Assembly (NCBI RefSeq): GCF_000011385.1
Contig: NC_005125.1
Span: forward strand, 186,001-250,000
DNA length: 64,000 nt
Reading direction: 5' to 3'
DNA from: Gloeobacter violaceus PCC 7421
GTDB lineage: Bacteria; Cyanobacteriota; Cyanobacteriia; Gloeobacterales; Gloeobacteraceae
Positions 16,110 through 25,000 of the stretch are shown here, in pieces. Made by a program: the position numbers and the translations under genes. The notes beneath the pieces are model-generated. The model saw only the letters and a program-made list of their open reading frames with translations, searched no databases and had not been told where the DNA came from. Within the stretch, counting starts at the first letter, position 1; every line of letters starts with the position of its first letter.

Positions 16110-17154
16110 ATGTACACGCTCTGGGCAGCCGCGCTCTACGCCTCTGGCTACCGAGTAATTTTCCTAGCCAATGCACATAACTGATTTCTTGGCACATACA
16201 ACATTGCAAGTAGCGCAACTTATCCAACCGTTGGCTCCCCCAAATCTTCGGCACGCTCACCAGTTCCAGCAACAGGTGGGCAATCAGGGTGATGTAGAGC
16301 TGCATCCGGATGCCATTCTCACTTTTTGTCATCAGCCGCTTCAGCTTCAAATGCATTTTCAGAAACTTCCATAACAGCTCTATTTGCCAGCGTTGACGGT
16401 ACAGTTCCATCACCTCCTCGTCCCTGACTAACCATTCGCCCTCGCCAGGCAAATTGGTGACCAATCGATACTCAGCCCGGTTCTCGATATCGCAGAAGTT
16501 GACCACTCGATACATCCCGGACTCTTTGCCCGTTCCCACCCGCATCCGTCCAGCATTGCCCTCGAAGGCGAGCTTGTAGTTGCTCGGGATGCGCATTAAA
16601 AAATATTTGCTTGATGCCTGGGCATTTTTTAGATATTCCAGTCCTGCAAAGCCCCGGTCGAATATACCTACGCCATTTTCAGGAATCGCTTGAAGCATTT
16701 CATTAACAAAATTAGAATCGTGGTCGTAGCCAAAGTTGATCAGGCTACCCTCGGTGGTGCCGCTGCCGTGTTCAAGGCAGGTGAGCAGTTTGACCTGGTG
16801 ATAGTCTTGTGCCCATAGCAATTTGCTTGTCAAGCCGACTACCGTTGAGTCAATTGGGCAAGGATGTAGTTTTTTAGCGGGCAGTTCTCGCCTGACCCGG
16901 ACCAGCAAGGCCTGATACAACTGCTCGAAGATTTGGAGAGAGCGGGACTTGCAGGCTTTGGAAAAAGTGGAGATATCGACGGGGATGCCAGTGTGGTTGA
17001 CGCGTTTGAAGAGGTCCCGCATGCTGACGGTACTTTTGTCCATCACCAGGGCAAGCCAGCAACTGAAAAAGAGCCTGGAATCGAGAACAGGAAAATCATC
17101 ATTGGGCAAGGAAGACAGAGCGGTTTTGACAAGTTGCGGAAAATCGAGTAGCAT
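16099..17154 (-). CDS. IS4-family DDE transposase
   Basis: A 351-residue transposase of the IS4 group. The catalytic triad is visible: Asp in PIDSTVVGL, Asp in GIFDRGFAGLEYL, and Glu in the Y-(2)-R-(3)-E-(6)-K signature YRQRWQIELLWKFLK. The N-terminal helical part resembles DNA-binding regions of IS4 transposases. The stop lies two codons inside the left inverted repeat. The frame is complete with no damage, so the element may be active. A hairpin with a T-run lies just upstream of the start and would block read-in transcription. Confidence 0.9.
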   Translation of the reverse strand: MLLDFPQLVKTALSSLPNDDFPVLDSRLFFSCWLALVMDKSTVSMRDLFKRVNHTGIPVDISTFSKACKSRSLQIFEQLYQALLVRVRRELPAKKLHPCPIDSTVVGLTSKLLWAQDYHQVKLLTCLEHGSGTTEGSLINFGYDHDSNFVNEMLQAIPENGVGIFDRGFAGLEYLKNAQASSKYFLMRIPSNYKLAFEGNAGRMRVGTGKESGMYRVVNFCDIENRAEYRLVTNLPGEGEWLVRDEEVMELYRQRWQIELLWKFLKMHLKLKRLMTKSENGIRMQLYITLIAHLLLELVSVPKIWGSQRLDKLRYLQCCMCQEISYVHWLGKLLGSQRRRARLPRACTYVH

Positions 17155-17179
17155 TGTCTCAACATAATGAAATTGAACA

Positions 17180-17208
17180 CAGCTCGAAGTTTACACGACT
17201 TCGAGCTG
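17180..17208 (+). terminator. Hairpin at the IS right end
   Basis: CAGCTCGAAG (17180-17189) pairs with CTTCGAGCTG (17199-17208), loop of nine, followed by TTTTTG on the + strand. The complementary stem also forms on the - strand, so it could insulate the transposase from outside transcripts. Confidence 0.6.
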
Positions 17209-17267
17209 TTTTTGTAGGATCAATTCCTGACATTCAACACTTCTGGGATGGACAGTACGAAGAATGA

Positions 17268-17600
17268 TTAATCAAAGACAGTAAGAATCTCGCCTTTTCC
17301 TATATCTTTTCCATCCCATAGTCTAAATTGCGTACCGGATCTAAGTCGAGGTTTTATGTACTCAGGAAACAAAAAAGTTATGGGAAGAACCGAAGTCGAG
17401 CCGGGCTGAAGATAAATGTACGCTTGATCCATGGAAAACGTACAGTCGAAAGCTTCACTTTCCAACATAAACACACAGCCATGCTTCATTTCTGGTCAAG
17501 GTAATGCCCTTCCGCCTTCTTCCTTAGTGAAAAGGTAAATCCTGGCAAGAATATCCGGTTTCAGACTTTGTCTATCGTACTGCTCATCAGAATTAGGCAT
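17268..17600 (-). pseudogene. Broken paralogue of the immunity gene at 19911-20240
   Basis: Reading from ATG 17600 gives MPNSDEQYDRQSLKPDILARIYLF, then ALP, a TGA where the paralogue has Trp, then PEMKHGCVFMLE and an open frame to the stop at 17268. The downstream part is similar to the 19911-20240 protein throughout (LQPGSTS, KPRL..GTQF.LWDGK.IG.GE). One TGG to TGA change therefore inactivates an otherwise complete immunity gene, unless internal start at the MKHGC methionine gives a 73-residue fragment. No cognate toxin remains next to it; the IS4 element and two small palindromic elements flank it. Confidence 0.8.
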
Positions 17601-17625
17601 GAGTTACGAGTACCCCTTTGCAAAG

Positions 17626-17719
17626 TATAGCTGTCGCCACTTAGGCTAGGACTTTTTGACGATGTCCAAGTTCATTGGCACTTGATCCATGTGTCCTAAG
17701 GTTCTAGGCGACAGCTATA
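17626..17719. repeat. MITE-like palindromic element A
   Basis: A 94-bp segment bounded by perfect 13-bp inverted repeats TATAGCTGTCGCC (17626-17638) and GGCGACAGCTATA (17707-17719). The outer TA-rich bases could be a TA target duplication, as for IS630/Tc1-type elements. No coding capacity. Confidence 0.6.
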
Positions 17720-17720
17720 G

Positions 17721-17811
17721 CCCTGATCTGTCAAACACGGGCGAAACGTTGAATCTTCGTGAGCTGAAAGGCCGTGCTTTCGTTGAAAAATCCCTATGTG
17801 ACAGATCAGGG
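17721..17811. repeat. MITE-like palindromic element B
   Basis: A 91-bp segment bounded by perfect 13-bp inverted repeats CCCTGATCTGTCA (17721-17733) and TGACAGATCAGGG (17799-17811). It abuts element A with one base between them. No coding capacity; a non-autonomous IS derivative is likely. Confidence 0.6.
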
Positions 17812-17924
17812 ATACCTGGCGGTGTGGCGGTAGTTTAGTAAGCCGAACCGGGCACCGGCACCTATCCCAGTTGACCAGGCACTCCCACCGACAGGTCGAT
17901 TTGGGCGGAAGGGATGCTACAAAG

Positions 17925-18197
17925 TTATTTGATAGAACGGTTAGCTTCTAAAAAGTCTAAGACCTGCCAAATAGGCTTTGAGAACATGTGTTCGCTGAGA
18001 CGAATTCCGTAATATTTGAGGCATTTCTCAAAAACGATCCCCAAATCATCCATATAGATATCATGGATTGTCGCCGAGTCCGAGACGAAAAATGGTCGTT
18101 CATCGGGCTCAAACAATGCAGTAAAAAACTCTTGTGCCTGTTCAGCCCTTTTACTCATCTCAATCGCCGCACCCAAGAAAAATCTATTCTCGGACAT
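17925..18197 (-). CDS. Probable immunity protein (small, unknown family)
   Basis: A 90-residue mostly helical acidic protein (for example RAEQAQEFFTALF, IFEKCLKYYGIRLSEHMF) with no known motif. It begins at ATG 18197, 23 bases after the stop of the Hint cassette at 18221, same strand, and is AT-rich like the other candidate immunity genes. Role assigned from context only. Confidence 0.65.
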   Translation of the reverse strand: MSENRFFLGAAIEMSKRAEQAQEFFTALFEPDERPFFVSDSATIHDIYMDDLGIVFEKCLKYYGIRLSEHMFSKPIWQVLDFLEANRSIK

Positions 18198-18220
18198 ATT
18201 AGCTCCTTAAACTTGTGAAA

Positions 18221-19507
18221 CTAAAACGGAACATAACGACCACTCCTAATTGAGTTAATAATGTTCCTCTCCCTGATCGGTCCAACCGAAATGATCTCAA
18301 ACTTGTCACTTGCTACGGTGATTCTTAGCAAACGACCTTGTACCTCCTGGATGACGTTTATGTTTGGCTTGTCAAAGGGGCTTACATTAATCGGACCCGC
18401 ATCCAGGAATCGCCTTGCACCAGGTTCGTTGATCAGGCGGTTCAATCGCTCTTCTGTAAGTTGACCAGCCAGACCACCCAATCTTTTGTCCTTAAGCTGT
18501 TCCACGACTCGCGTGTTGAGCTTAAACAGAGGGCACTCGTTGTGCACCCAGGCTTGGTTGTGGCCGACGAAGAAGGTGTGGTCCCCCTCGACCTCCAGAT
18601 TGTACGTCCTCTGCCTGTGCGGTTGCGCTTCCAGTCCGGCCACCCGTAGCCACTTGCCATCAGCCGCCTGCACCCGCTCCCCGCTTTTCAGTCGCTCTGC
18701 CGCGGTCCAGCCCTTGTCTTTGAGGAAGAACGGGTGCTCCCCAGTCACCGTCAGCGTGTCGCGCTCACCCTGCCCATTGGTTTCGCGCAACTCCAACCGG
18801 TAAACGGGCCTATCATCGAACTGGAAAGTACTCTTCACCCGGCGTAAACTCTGCTCGCCGGTCTGCTCGTTTCTGGCCAGGACTTTCTCACCCGGCTCGA
18901 CAAGCTCGATGGGTTTGGCCCCAGCTTCGGTCTGAACCTCGGTGCCTTCCGAGAAACACCCGCACGCCCGGCTCGCGGCGACGATGCCTCTGCTCAGACC
19001 GGTTCCGGCCTTGAGCAGACCCACCCCGGCTTTGGCAACCCCCCCGAACGGTACCAGCGCCAGACCGGAAGCCAACGCCCCCGCCGCGTCACCCAAAGCC
19101 GCCGCCACTCCGATGCCCAAGATGGCGGAAGGCACGTTCAGACCCGGGATCAACCCACCGACATCCGCCAGCAACTGCAACGCCCCCAGCACTCCCACCA
19201 GGTCCAAATGGGCAGAAGGAGGAGCGGTCGAGGCGTTCACCTTGAAACTCGACGAAGCCGTCAGATTCACCCCGGCCACTTTGACCACCAAGGGACCGGT
19301 ACTGGCATTCTCAGGAAGCGAGACCTGGATCTGGGTGGCACTGACCGCCACCGCATAGGCCGCGATGCCGTTGATGGTCACCGAATTGAGGGTGTTGAGA
19401 TTCGTGCCGTTGATGAGCACGGTGTCTGAGGCGCTGGCGCTCAAGACACCGCTGCCTGGATTGCCGACCACCCCGCCGGAAGTGTTGATGCTCGGGGTGG
19501 CCTTCAC
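18221..19507 (-). CDS. Rhs-Hint cassette with intact frame, unknown toxin tip
   Basis: The best preserved orphan cassette, 428 residues from a GTG at 19507. It includes the last TIG domain (INTSGGVVGNPGSG...QIQVSLPEN), the pretoxin segment, a complete Hint domain (CGCFSEGTEVQTE; TVTGEHPFF; AWVHNEC) and a tip of about 104 residues. The tip begins ECPLFKLNTRVVEQL and ends with IQEVQGRLLRITVASDKF and IISVGPIRERNIINSI. I do not recognise the toxin family; the short alpha/beta C-terminal pattern would fit a BECR-type RNase, low confidence. It has no secretion signal and no RHS core, so it should work only after recombination into the full-length gene. Immunity gene follows at 18197. Confidence 0.8.
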   Translation of the reverse strand: MKATPSINTSGGVVGNPGSGVLSASASDTVLINGTNLNTLNSVTINGIAAYAVAVSATQIQVSLPENASTGPLVVKVAGVNLTASSSFKVNASTAPPSAHLDLVGVLGALQLLADVGGLIPGLNVPSAILGIGVAAALGDAAGALASGLALVPFGGVAKAGVGLLKAGTGLSRGIVAASRACGCFSEGTEVQTEAGAKPIELVEPGEKVLARNEQTGEQSLRRVKSTFQFDDRPVYRLELRETNGQGERDTLTVTGEHPFFLKDKGWTAAERLKSGERVQAADGKWLRVAGLEAQPHRQRTYNLEVEGDHTFFVGHNQAWVHNECPLFKLNTRVVEQLKDKRLGGLAGQLTEERLNRLINEPGARRFLDAGPINVSPFDKPNINVIQEVQGRLLRITVASDKFEIISVGPIRERNIINSIRSGRYVPF

Positions 19508-19690
19508 GTCATCAGTAGGTGACCTGGGAAATTCTGAACCTTCAGGGCTTAAAGTCTGCTCAGGGAGAGGCTCTCGTCAGAAAGACCTTCGGTTTTTCCG
19601 ATTCCCATACTTAGAAGCTGGACAGTGTTTGTATAACAGCGGCTGAATCACAAGCTTGCAGTTTTTCCGGGTCAGGAACGAAAAGTGCGA

Positions 19691-19893
19691 TGTAACTATT
19701 CAGGTGCCTTAAAGGCAGTCACAGAGCAGATTCCAGAATTGAATTTTCAGGAAAAACAACTCTTCATTGTCAATAAGCACGGAGAATTAGGGCTTGCAGC
19801 GATCATTATTGATAATAGCTTTTTCAGCTTTTTCGCTTGAAAGACTTGCTGAGCAAGAATCACAGCTCCTTCTATGCGACCTGAATAGTTACA
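19691..19893. repeat. Inverted-repeat-bounded 203-bp element
   Basis: Bounded by 15-bp inverted repeats TGTAACTATTCAGGT (19691-19705) and ACCTGAATAGTTACA (19879-19893). On the + strand the interior carries a short open frame ending FIVNKHGELGLAAIIIDNSFF..., possibly the tail of a lost transposase. It sits between the cassette at 18221-19507 and the immunity gene of the next cassette. The rest of 19508-19910 holds no gene. Confidence 0.55.
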
Positions 19894-19910
19894 GTGCGAT
19901 AAATTACTGA

Positions 19911-20240
19911 TCAATAAACAGCAAGAACCTCACCCTCTCCTATTTCTTTTCCATCCCACAGCTTGAATTGTGTACCCGGTCTAAGGCGAGGTTTTACGGA
20001 ATCTGAAAATAGAAATTTTACGGCAAGGATTGAAGTCGAGCCAGGTTGAAGATGAATGTATGCGTCATCCGCAGTGAACGTGCAGTCAAATGCTTCATTT
20101 TCCAACATGAGTACGCAGCCATGCTTAATTTTAGGCCAGGGCGACATTCGTCCTCCCTTCTCTTCTGTGTAAAGGTAGATTCTGGCAAGAATATCAGGTG
20201 ATAGACTTGTCCTATTGAGCGTTTCGTCAGAATTGAACAT
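19911..20240 (-). CDS. Probable immunity protein, EF-Tu-like beta-barrel pattern
   Basis: 109 residues from ATG 20240. The C-terminal half (STSILAVKFLF...KPRLRPGTQFKLWDGKEIGEGEVL) resembles the strand pattern of translation-factor beta-barrel domains (EF-Tu domain 2/3, F.LW.G..IG.G.V). It follows the ADP-ribosyltransferase-like cassette by 74 bases. A mutated paralogue lies at 17268-17600. One inferred possibility is that it acts as a target mimic or protects an elongation factor, but that rests on sequence resemblance alone. Confidence 0.7.
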   Translation of the reverse strand: MFNSDETLNRTSLSPDILARIYLYTEEKGGRMSPWPKIKHGCVLMLENEAFDCTFTADDAYIHLQPGSTSILAVKFLFSDSVKPRLRPGTQFKLWDGKEIGEGEVLAVY

Positions 20241-20314
20241 GAATCGCAAATACTCCTTCGCAAAACTGTATGCAGAATGGCCCGTTAATCATTGCATCAC
20301 CGCTTGTGTATCCG

Positions 20315-21322
20315 TTATTTAAGTGAGGGCAGAGGGGCCGCTCTCAACATCGTTGGAGGCGACAAATTCTTCAGCAGTTCTGTCGGAATCGTTACAGTGT
20401 CTACTCCACCAATGCCTCTGTCCAAAATTAATCTTGTGACTTGCGGATTCGCGAGCAAACTAGAAGGAACACGTGTTCTCAACAGAGTGTACGGTCCTTC
20501 AAACGGCCTGTTTATAAACTGAGAACGAGCGTAACGGGCTGCACCCTCAGCAGTGACAGAGAAATACTTGATCTCGATGCCGTATGGGTTCCTGAAAACA
20601 CCAGACGATTTGATATCTTGCAATTCCTTATCAAGGACGGCTCTGTACAACGAGATACATTCGTTGTGCACCCAGGCTTGGTTGTGGCCGACGAAGAAGG
20701 TGTGCTCTCCCTCGATCTCCAGATTGTACGTCCTTTGTCTCTGCTCCTGTGCTGCCAGTCCAACGACCCGCAACCACCGGCCATCGACCGCCTGCACCCG
20801 ATCCCCGGCTTGCAGCTTGTCTGCCGCCGTCCAACCTTGGCCCTGAAGGAAGAACGGGTGCTCCCCGGTCACCGTCAGTGTGTCGCGCTCACCATCCCCA
20901 TCGGTTTGGCGCAACTCCAACCGGTAAACGGGCCTATCATCGAACTGGAAAGTACTCTGGACCCTGCGCAAATTCTGCTCGCCGGTCTTTTCGTTCCTGG
21001 CGAGGACTTTCTCGCCAGGTTCGACCTTCTCAATCGCTTTGGTCCCGGTCTCGGTTTGGACCTCGGTGCCTTCGGCAAAACACCCGCATGCCCGGCTCGC
21101 AGCGACAATCCCTCTGCTCAGACCGGTTCTGGCTTTGAATAGACCCACCCCGGCTTTGGCAAACCCGCCGAAGGGCACCAGAGCCAGACCGGAGGCCAAC
21201 GCCCCCGCCGCATCGCCCAACACCACCGAAGCGCCGATGCCCAAAATGGCGGAAGGCACATTCAGATCGGGGATCAACCCGCCAACATCCGCCAAGACCT
21301 GCAACGCCCCGAGCACTCCCAC
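20315..21322 (-). CDS. Rhs-Hint cassette with ADP-ribosyltransferase-like toxin tip
   Basis: 335 residues from a GTG at 21322; the homologous frame continues about 25 codons upstream into a truncated TIG strand before a stop. It contains the pretoxin segment, a complete Hint domain (CGCFAEGTEVQTETG; VTGEHPFFLQGQGW; AWVHNEC) and a tip of about 115 residues. The tip begins ECISLYRAVLDKELQDIKSSG with PYGIEIKYFSVTAEGAARYAR, a Tyr-Arg...Phe-Ser-x-Thr...Gly-Ala arrangement reminiscent of ADP-ribosyltransferase-type polymorphic toxins. A catalytic glutamate near the C-terminus cannot be assigned with certainty. No own promoter or ribosome binding site is seen, so it is probably a silent cassette. 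Candidate immunity gene follows. Confidence 0.75.
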   Translation of the reverse strand: MGVLGALQVLADVGGLIPDLNVPSAILGIGASVVLGDAAGALASGLALVPFGGFAKAGVGLFKARTGLSRGIVAASRACGCFAEGTEVQTETGTKAIEKVEPGEKVLARNEKTGEQNLRRVQSTFQFDDRPVYRLELRQTDGDGERDTLTVTGEHPFFLQGQGWTAADKLQAGDRVQAVDGRWLRVVGLAAQEQRQRTYNLEIEGEHTFFVGHNQAWVHNECISLYRAVLDKELQDIKSSGVFRNPYGIEIKYFSVTAEGAARYARSQFINRPFEGPYTLLRTRVPSSLLANPQVTRLILDRGIGGVDTVTIPTELLKNLSPPTMLRAAPLPSLK

Positions 21323-21469
21323 CAGGTCCAGGTGCGCAGAAGGAGGAGCCGTCGAGGCGTTGACTTTGAAGCTCGACGAAGCCGTCGGATTTACCTCAGC
21401 CGCTTTACCGCAGCTTCAGTTGCTCGTCTGCAGTCCAGCTTGATCCGCCCGTGTAGACTTGGGCGGGTT

Positions 21470-22018
21470 CTACCCTTCGTGCAAACGCTTCACCGCCTCC
21501 AACACTTCCTCCACTGGTATGTGCTCAAATTCGTAGACAGCCTCGATGCGATCGAACGTTGGTTGTGGGGCATGGAAGTAGGCTAAATCAAGCTCTACGT
21601 CGCCGTAGATCCACCAGCCTAAGGAGGGTGGAAAAACTGCGTACGTGCTAGCGACAAATACAACGGGCGGAGAGAAGCTATTCAACGTCGGATAGTAGTC
21701 GGATTCGGTATCCTCGGTCGTGAACCCCACCGCTGGGTAGGTACCGTAGAGTTGAAAGAAGGTTCCTGTCCTCTCTCCATGCCTGATGATGCCTTCTAGT
21801 GGATCCGGCTCCACCGTTATGTACACGAAAGATCTGTCGGCACTGATTGTTAGTGCCTCTTTCAGGAAAGCGAAAAACCCCTTAGACCGCAAGCTATCAG
21901 GGTCAAAGAAAATGGATGTTTTGGCAAAAACAGGATCTTCTGCTTTGTCAATGCCAGGGAATTTCTTTGCGATGGAATAAAGGGCAATGAACCTGTCTGG
22001 ATCAGTGATATAGGGCAT
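21470..22018 (-). CDS. Probable immunity protein for the full-length Rhs toxin
   Basis: A 182-residue soluble acidic protein starting 12 bases after the stop of the full-length Rhs gene, same strand, so almost certainly cotranscribed. It has aromatic strand-rich segments (RSFVYITVEPDP, PSLGWWIYGDVELDLAYFH) and a helical C-terminus (VEEVLEAVKRLHEG). No named family recognised. Position immediately after the variable tip of the only intact toxin is the basis for the immunity call. Between it and the next cassette (21323-21469) there is only a remnant of the repeated backbone. Confidence 0.7.
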   Translation of the reverse strand: MPYITDPDRFIALYSIAKKFPGIDKAEDPVFAKTSIFFDPDSLRSKGFFAFLKEALTISADRSFVYITVEPDPLEGIIRHGERTGTFFQLYGTYPAVGFTTEDTESDYYPTLNSFSPPVVFVASTYAVFPPSLGWWIYGDVELDLAYFHAPQPTFDRIEAVYEFEHIPVEEVLEAVKRLHEG

Positions 22019-22030
22019 GTATTTCTCCAG

Positions 22031-25000
22031 CTATTTAAGCCGCAGCTTTAGTACCTGCTCACCGTTGACTAGGAGTTCGGCAGTTGGGGGACCAGATTTC
22101 GAAAAACTGCGCAGATAGTACTCAGTAGCCCCTTTTGAGAAGCGCAATATATCTCCTTTCAACGCTTCAATTGCTGGCAGTTCGGCGAATCCATTATCCA
22201 ACAGGTTCTCCCTAAATTCATCAACAGATACATCCGTTCGGATATTTCTGGTAGTAGTTTTTCGCCGCGTCACGTCCAAGTATTGAGAAGCCAAGCCGGT
22301 CGGCAGACACTCGTTGTGCACCCAGGCCCGGGTGTCGCCGACGAAGAAGGTGTGCTCCCCCTCGACCTCCAGATTGTACGTCCTTGCCCTCTGCTGTTGC
22401 GGCTGCAATCCAACGACCCGCAGCCACTTGCCATCGACCGCCTGCACCCGCTCCCCGCTTCTCAGTCGCTCTGCCGCTGTCCAGCCCTTGTCTTTGAGGA
22501 AGAACGGGTGCTCCCCGGTCACCGTCAGCGTGTCGCGCTCACCCTGCCCACCCGTTTCGCGCAACTCCAACCGGTAAACGGGCCTATCGTCGAACTGGAA
22601 AGTGCTCTGGACCCTGCGCAAATTCTGCTCGCCGGTCTTTTCGTTCCTGGCGAGGACTTTCTCGCCAGGTTCGACCTTCTCAATCGCTTTGGTCCCGGTC
22701 TCGGTTTGGACCTCGGTGCCTTCGGCAAAACACCCGCATGCCCGGCTCGCAGCGACAATCCCATTTCTCAGACCAGTTCTGGCTTTGAATAGACCCACCC
22801 CGGCTTTGGCAAACCCGCCGAAGGGCAAGAATGTCAGCCCGAACCCGGCCGCACTGGCTGCGTCTCCGAGCACAATCGAAGCGCCGATACCCAGCACAGC
22901 GGAGGGCACGTTCAGTCCAGGGATCAGCCCACCGACATCCGCCAGCAACTGCAACGCCCCAAGCACGCCCACCAGATCCAGATGCGCCGAGGGGGGAGCC
23001 GTCGAGGCGTTGACCTTGAAACTCGACGAGGCCGTTAGATTCACCCCGGCTGCCTGGACCACCAAAGGCCCAGTCGTGGCGTTCTCAGGCAAGGAGACCT
23101 GGATCTGGGTGGCACTGACGGCAACGGCATAAGCCGCGATGCCGTTGATGGTCACCGAGTTGAGGGTGTTGAGATTGGTCCCGTTGATGAGCACGGTGTC
23201 GGAGGCGCTGGCGCTCAAGACACCGCTGCCCGGATTGCCGACCACGCCCCCGGAGGAATTGATCGTCGGGGTGGCCTGTACGTCGAAGAAGCCGCCGCTG
23301 GCTGTCCCTCCCGCCGTGGTGACCGAGACTGCCCCGTCGGTGGCACCGGTGGGCACCGTTGCCGAGATTTGGCTTGCGGAGACAACCGAAAAGCCGGCGG
23401 CAGTAGCGTTGAACTTGACCGAGGAGGCGCCTGTGAAGTTTGAGCCGTTGACCGTCACACTCGCCCCGACCGCCCCGGCCGTAGGCGACAGGGAACTGAC
23501 CGACGGGGGGGCGTTGACCGTGAAGCTGCTGGGGCTGGTGGCCGTGCCCGCCTCCGTCGAAACGCTGATCGGACCACTGGAAGCACCTGAGGGCACCGAC
23601 AGGTTCATCTGGGTGCCCGAGGAGGACACCGAGAGAATCGAAGCGGCCGTGCCGTTGAAGGCCGCGCCGTACAGGTTGTAAAAATCCGCGCCGGTGACGG
23701 CGATGTTGTCCCCGGCCTTGCCGCTGCTCGGGCTGAAGCTTGAGATCGACGGCGGCACAATCACCGTGAACGTCGCATTGTTGGAAGTGCCGCTTTTGGT
23801 GGTGACATTCACCGGCACGCCGTAGTAACTCGGCAAGCCCGAAGGCACAATCGCCTTGATTTCGCTTGCCGAAGTGGAAGTGATCGTGGCGGTAAGGCGG
23901 TTATCGAATTGGACGGTCGGGGCGTAATTGAGATTGGCGCCGCTGAGGGTAACAGTGGAACCTGTCACTCCCCGGCCAGGACTGATGCTGTTGATTTGCG
24001 GTGCGGGCGGCAGCACCTCGAAAGTGACCGAATCGGGCTGGTAGTAGGTGCCGTCATACACCGAGTAGCCGTCGGCCGTCAGGGTGTAGACCCCCGGTGG
24101 CGTGGCGGTGCTCGTCTGCACCCTGACGGTGAAAGTGCTGTAAACATACACCGGATCCGGACTGATGCTCGCGCTCAGCCCGGAGGCACTCGGCGAGACC
24201 CGGACGCTGCCATCGACCAGGTCGCTGTTCGGCCCTTCGAAATAACCGCAGATGTTGCCCAGGCTCTGGCCCGCCACGACCGTCAGCGGCAAAGGCGTGC
24301 AATCGAGCGTATCCTGACCGGGGGCGGTGTCGGTTCTGGAGCCGGGCTGGCCCAATTTGACGGACTTGGTCTGGGCGGACTGGGCCAGCCGCTCGACCGG
24401 CCGGGAGATTGTTGAAGGCGAAAGGGTGGCCCGTTCTTTCGAGATGCTCTCGGCTGCCCCGGTAGCACGCGGAGCCTCGGGGGTACTGATGCTCAATCCG
24501 GGCAACGTTGCCACCCCGCGCGGGCGCACATCGGGCCTCAGGCCGGTCGGGTCGCTCGTCGTCACAGGAGCGTTGCCCAGATAGCGGTACAGATTGGTGT
24601 CCCCACCGGCAAAACCAATCGGGTCCTCGGCCATAAACCGCTGGTTGCCCGCGTGGTAGTAGCGCGAGCGCATGTGGTAGACGACGCTGGCGCTGTTGAC
24701 CGCCTCCGCTCCGGCAAACAGCCACAGGTTGTTGCTGCTGGTGTTGCTGGCAGTGACCTGACCGAAGGGCGAATAGCCGTAGCCGGTCTTGATTGCCTGG
24801 GTCGAGCCGTTGACCGCCGCGACGACCGAATTGTTGAGCGGGTCGTGCAGCAGATACTCGTCGGTGCTCCCCTCGCGGCTCATGAACACCTCATCGAGAC
24901 CCAGGCCCACCAGATAGCGCCGCGTCGTCGAACCGGTTTTTTGCTCGATGACCTGGTTGCCGCTCAGCAAATAGCTGGTGGTCGTGCCGCTGATGGTCTT

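Larger units (their letters stand above)
16085..17246 (-). mobile_element. IS4-family insertion sequence
   Basis: About 1.16 kb bounded by imperfect terminal inverted repeats, CCAGAAATGTTGAATC (from 16085) and the complement of CATTCAACACTTCTGG (17231-17246). It encodes one complete DDE transposase. The left end interrupts the backbone of the PIN cassette. No target duplication is evident, suggesting deletion of adjacent DNA after insertion. Confidence 0.75.

Noticed and set aside
22316-22740. Hint domain as a classical splicing intein with homing endonuclease
   Set aside because: No endonuclease motif and no host extein; position before a toxin tip fits a pretoxin Hint processing domain.
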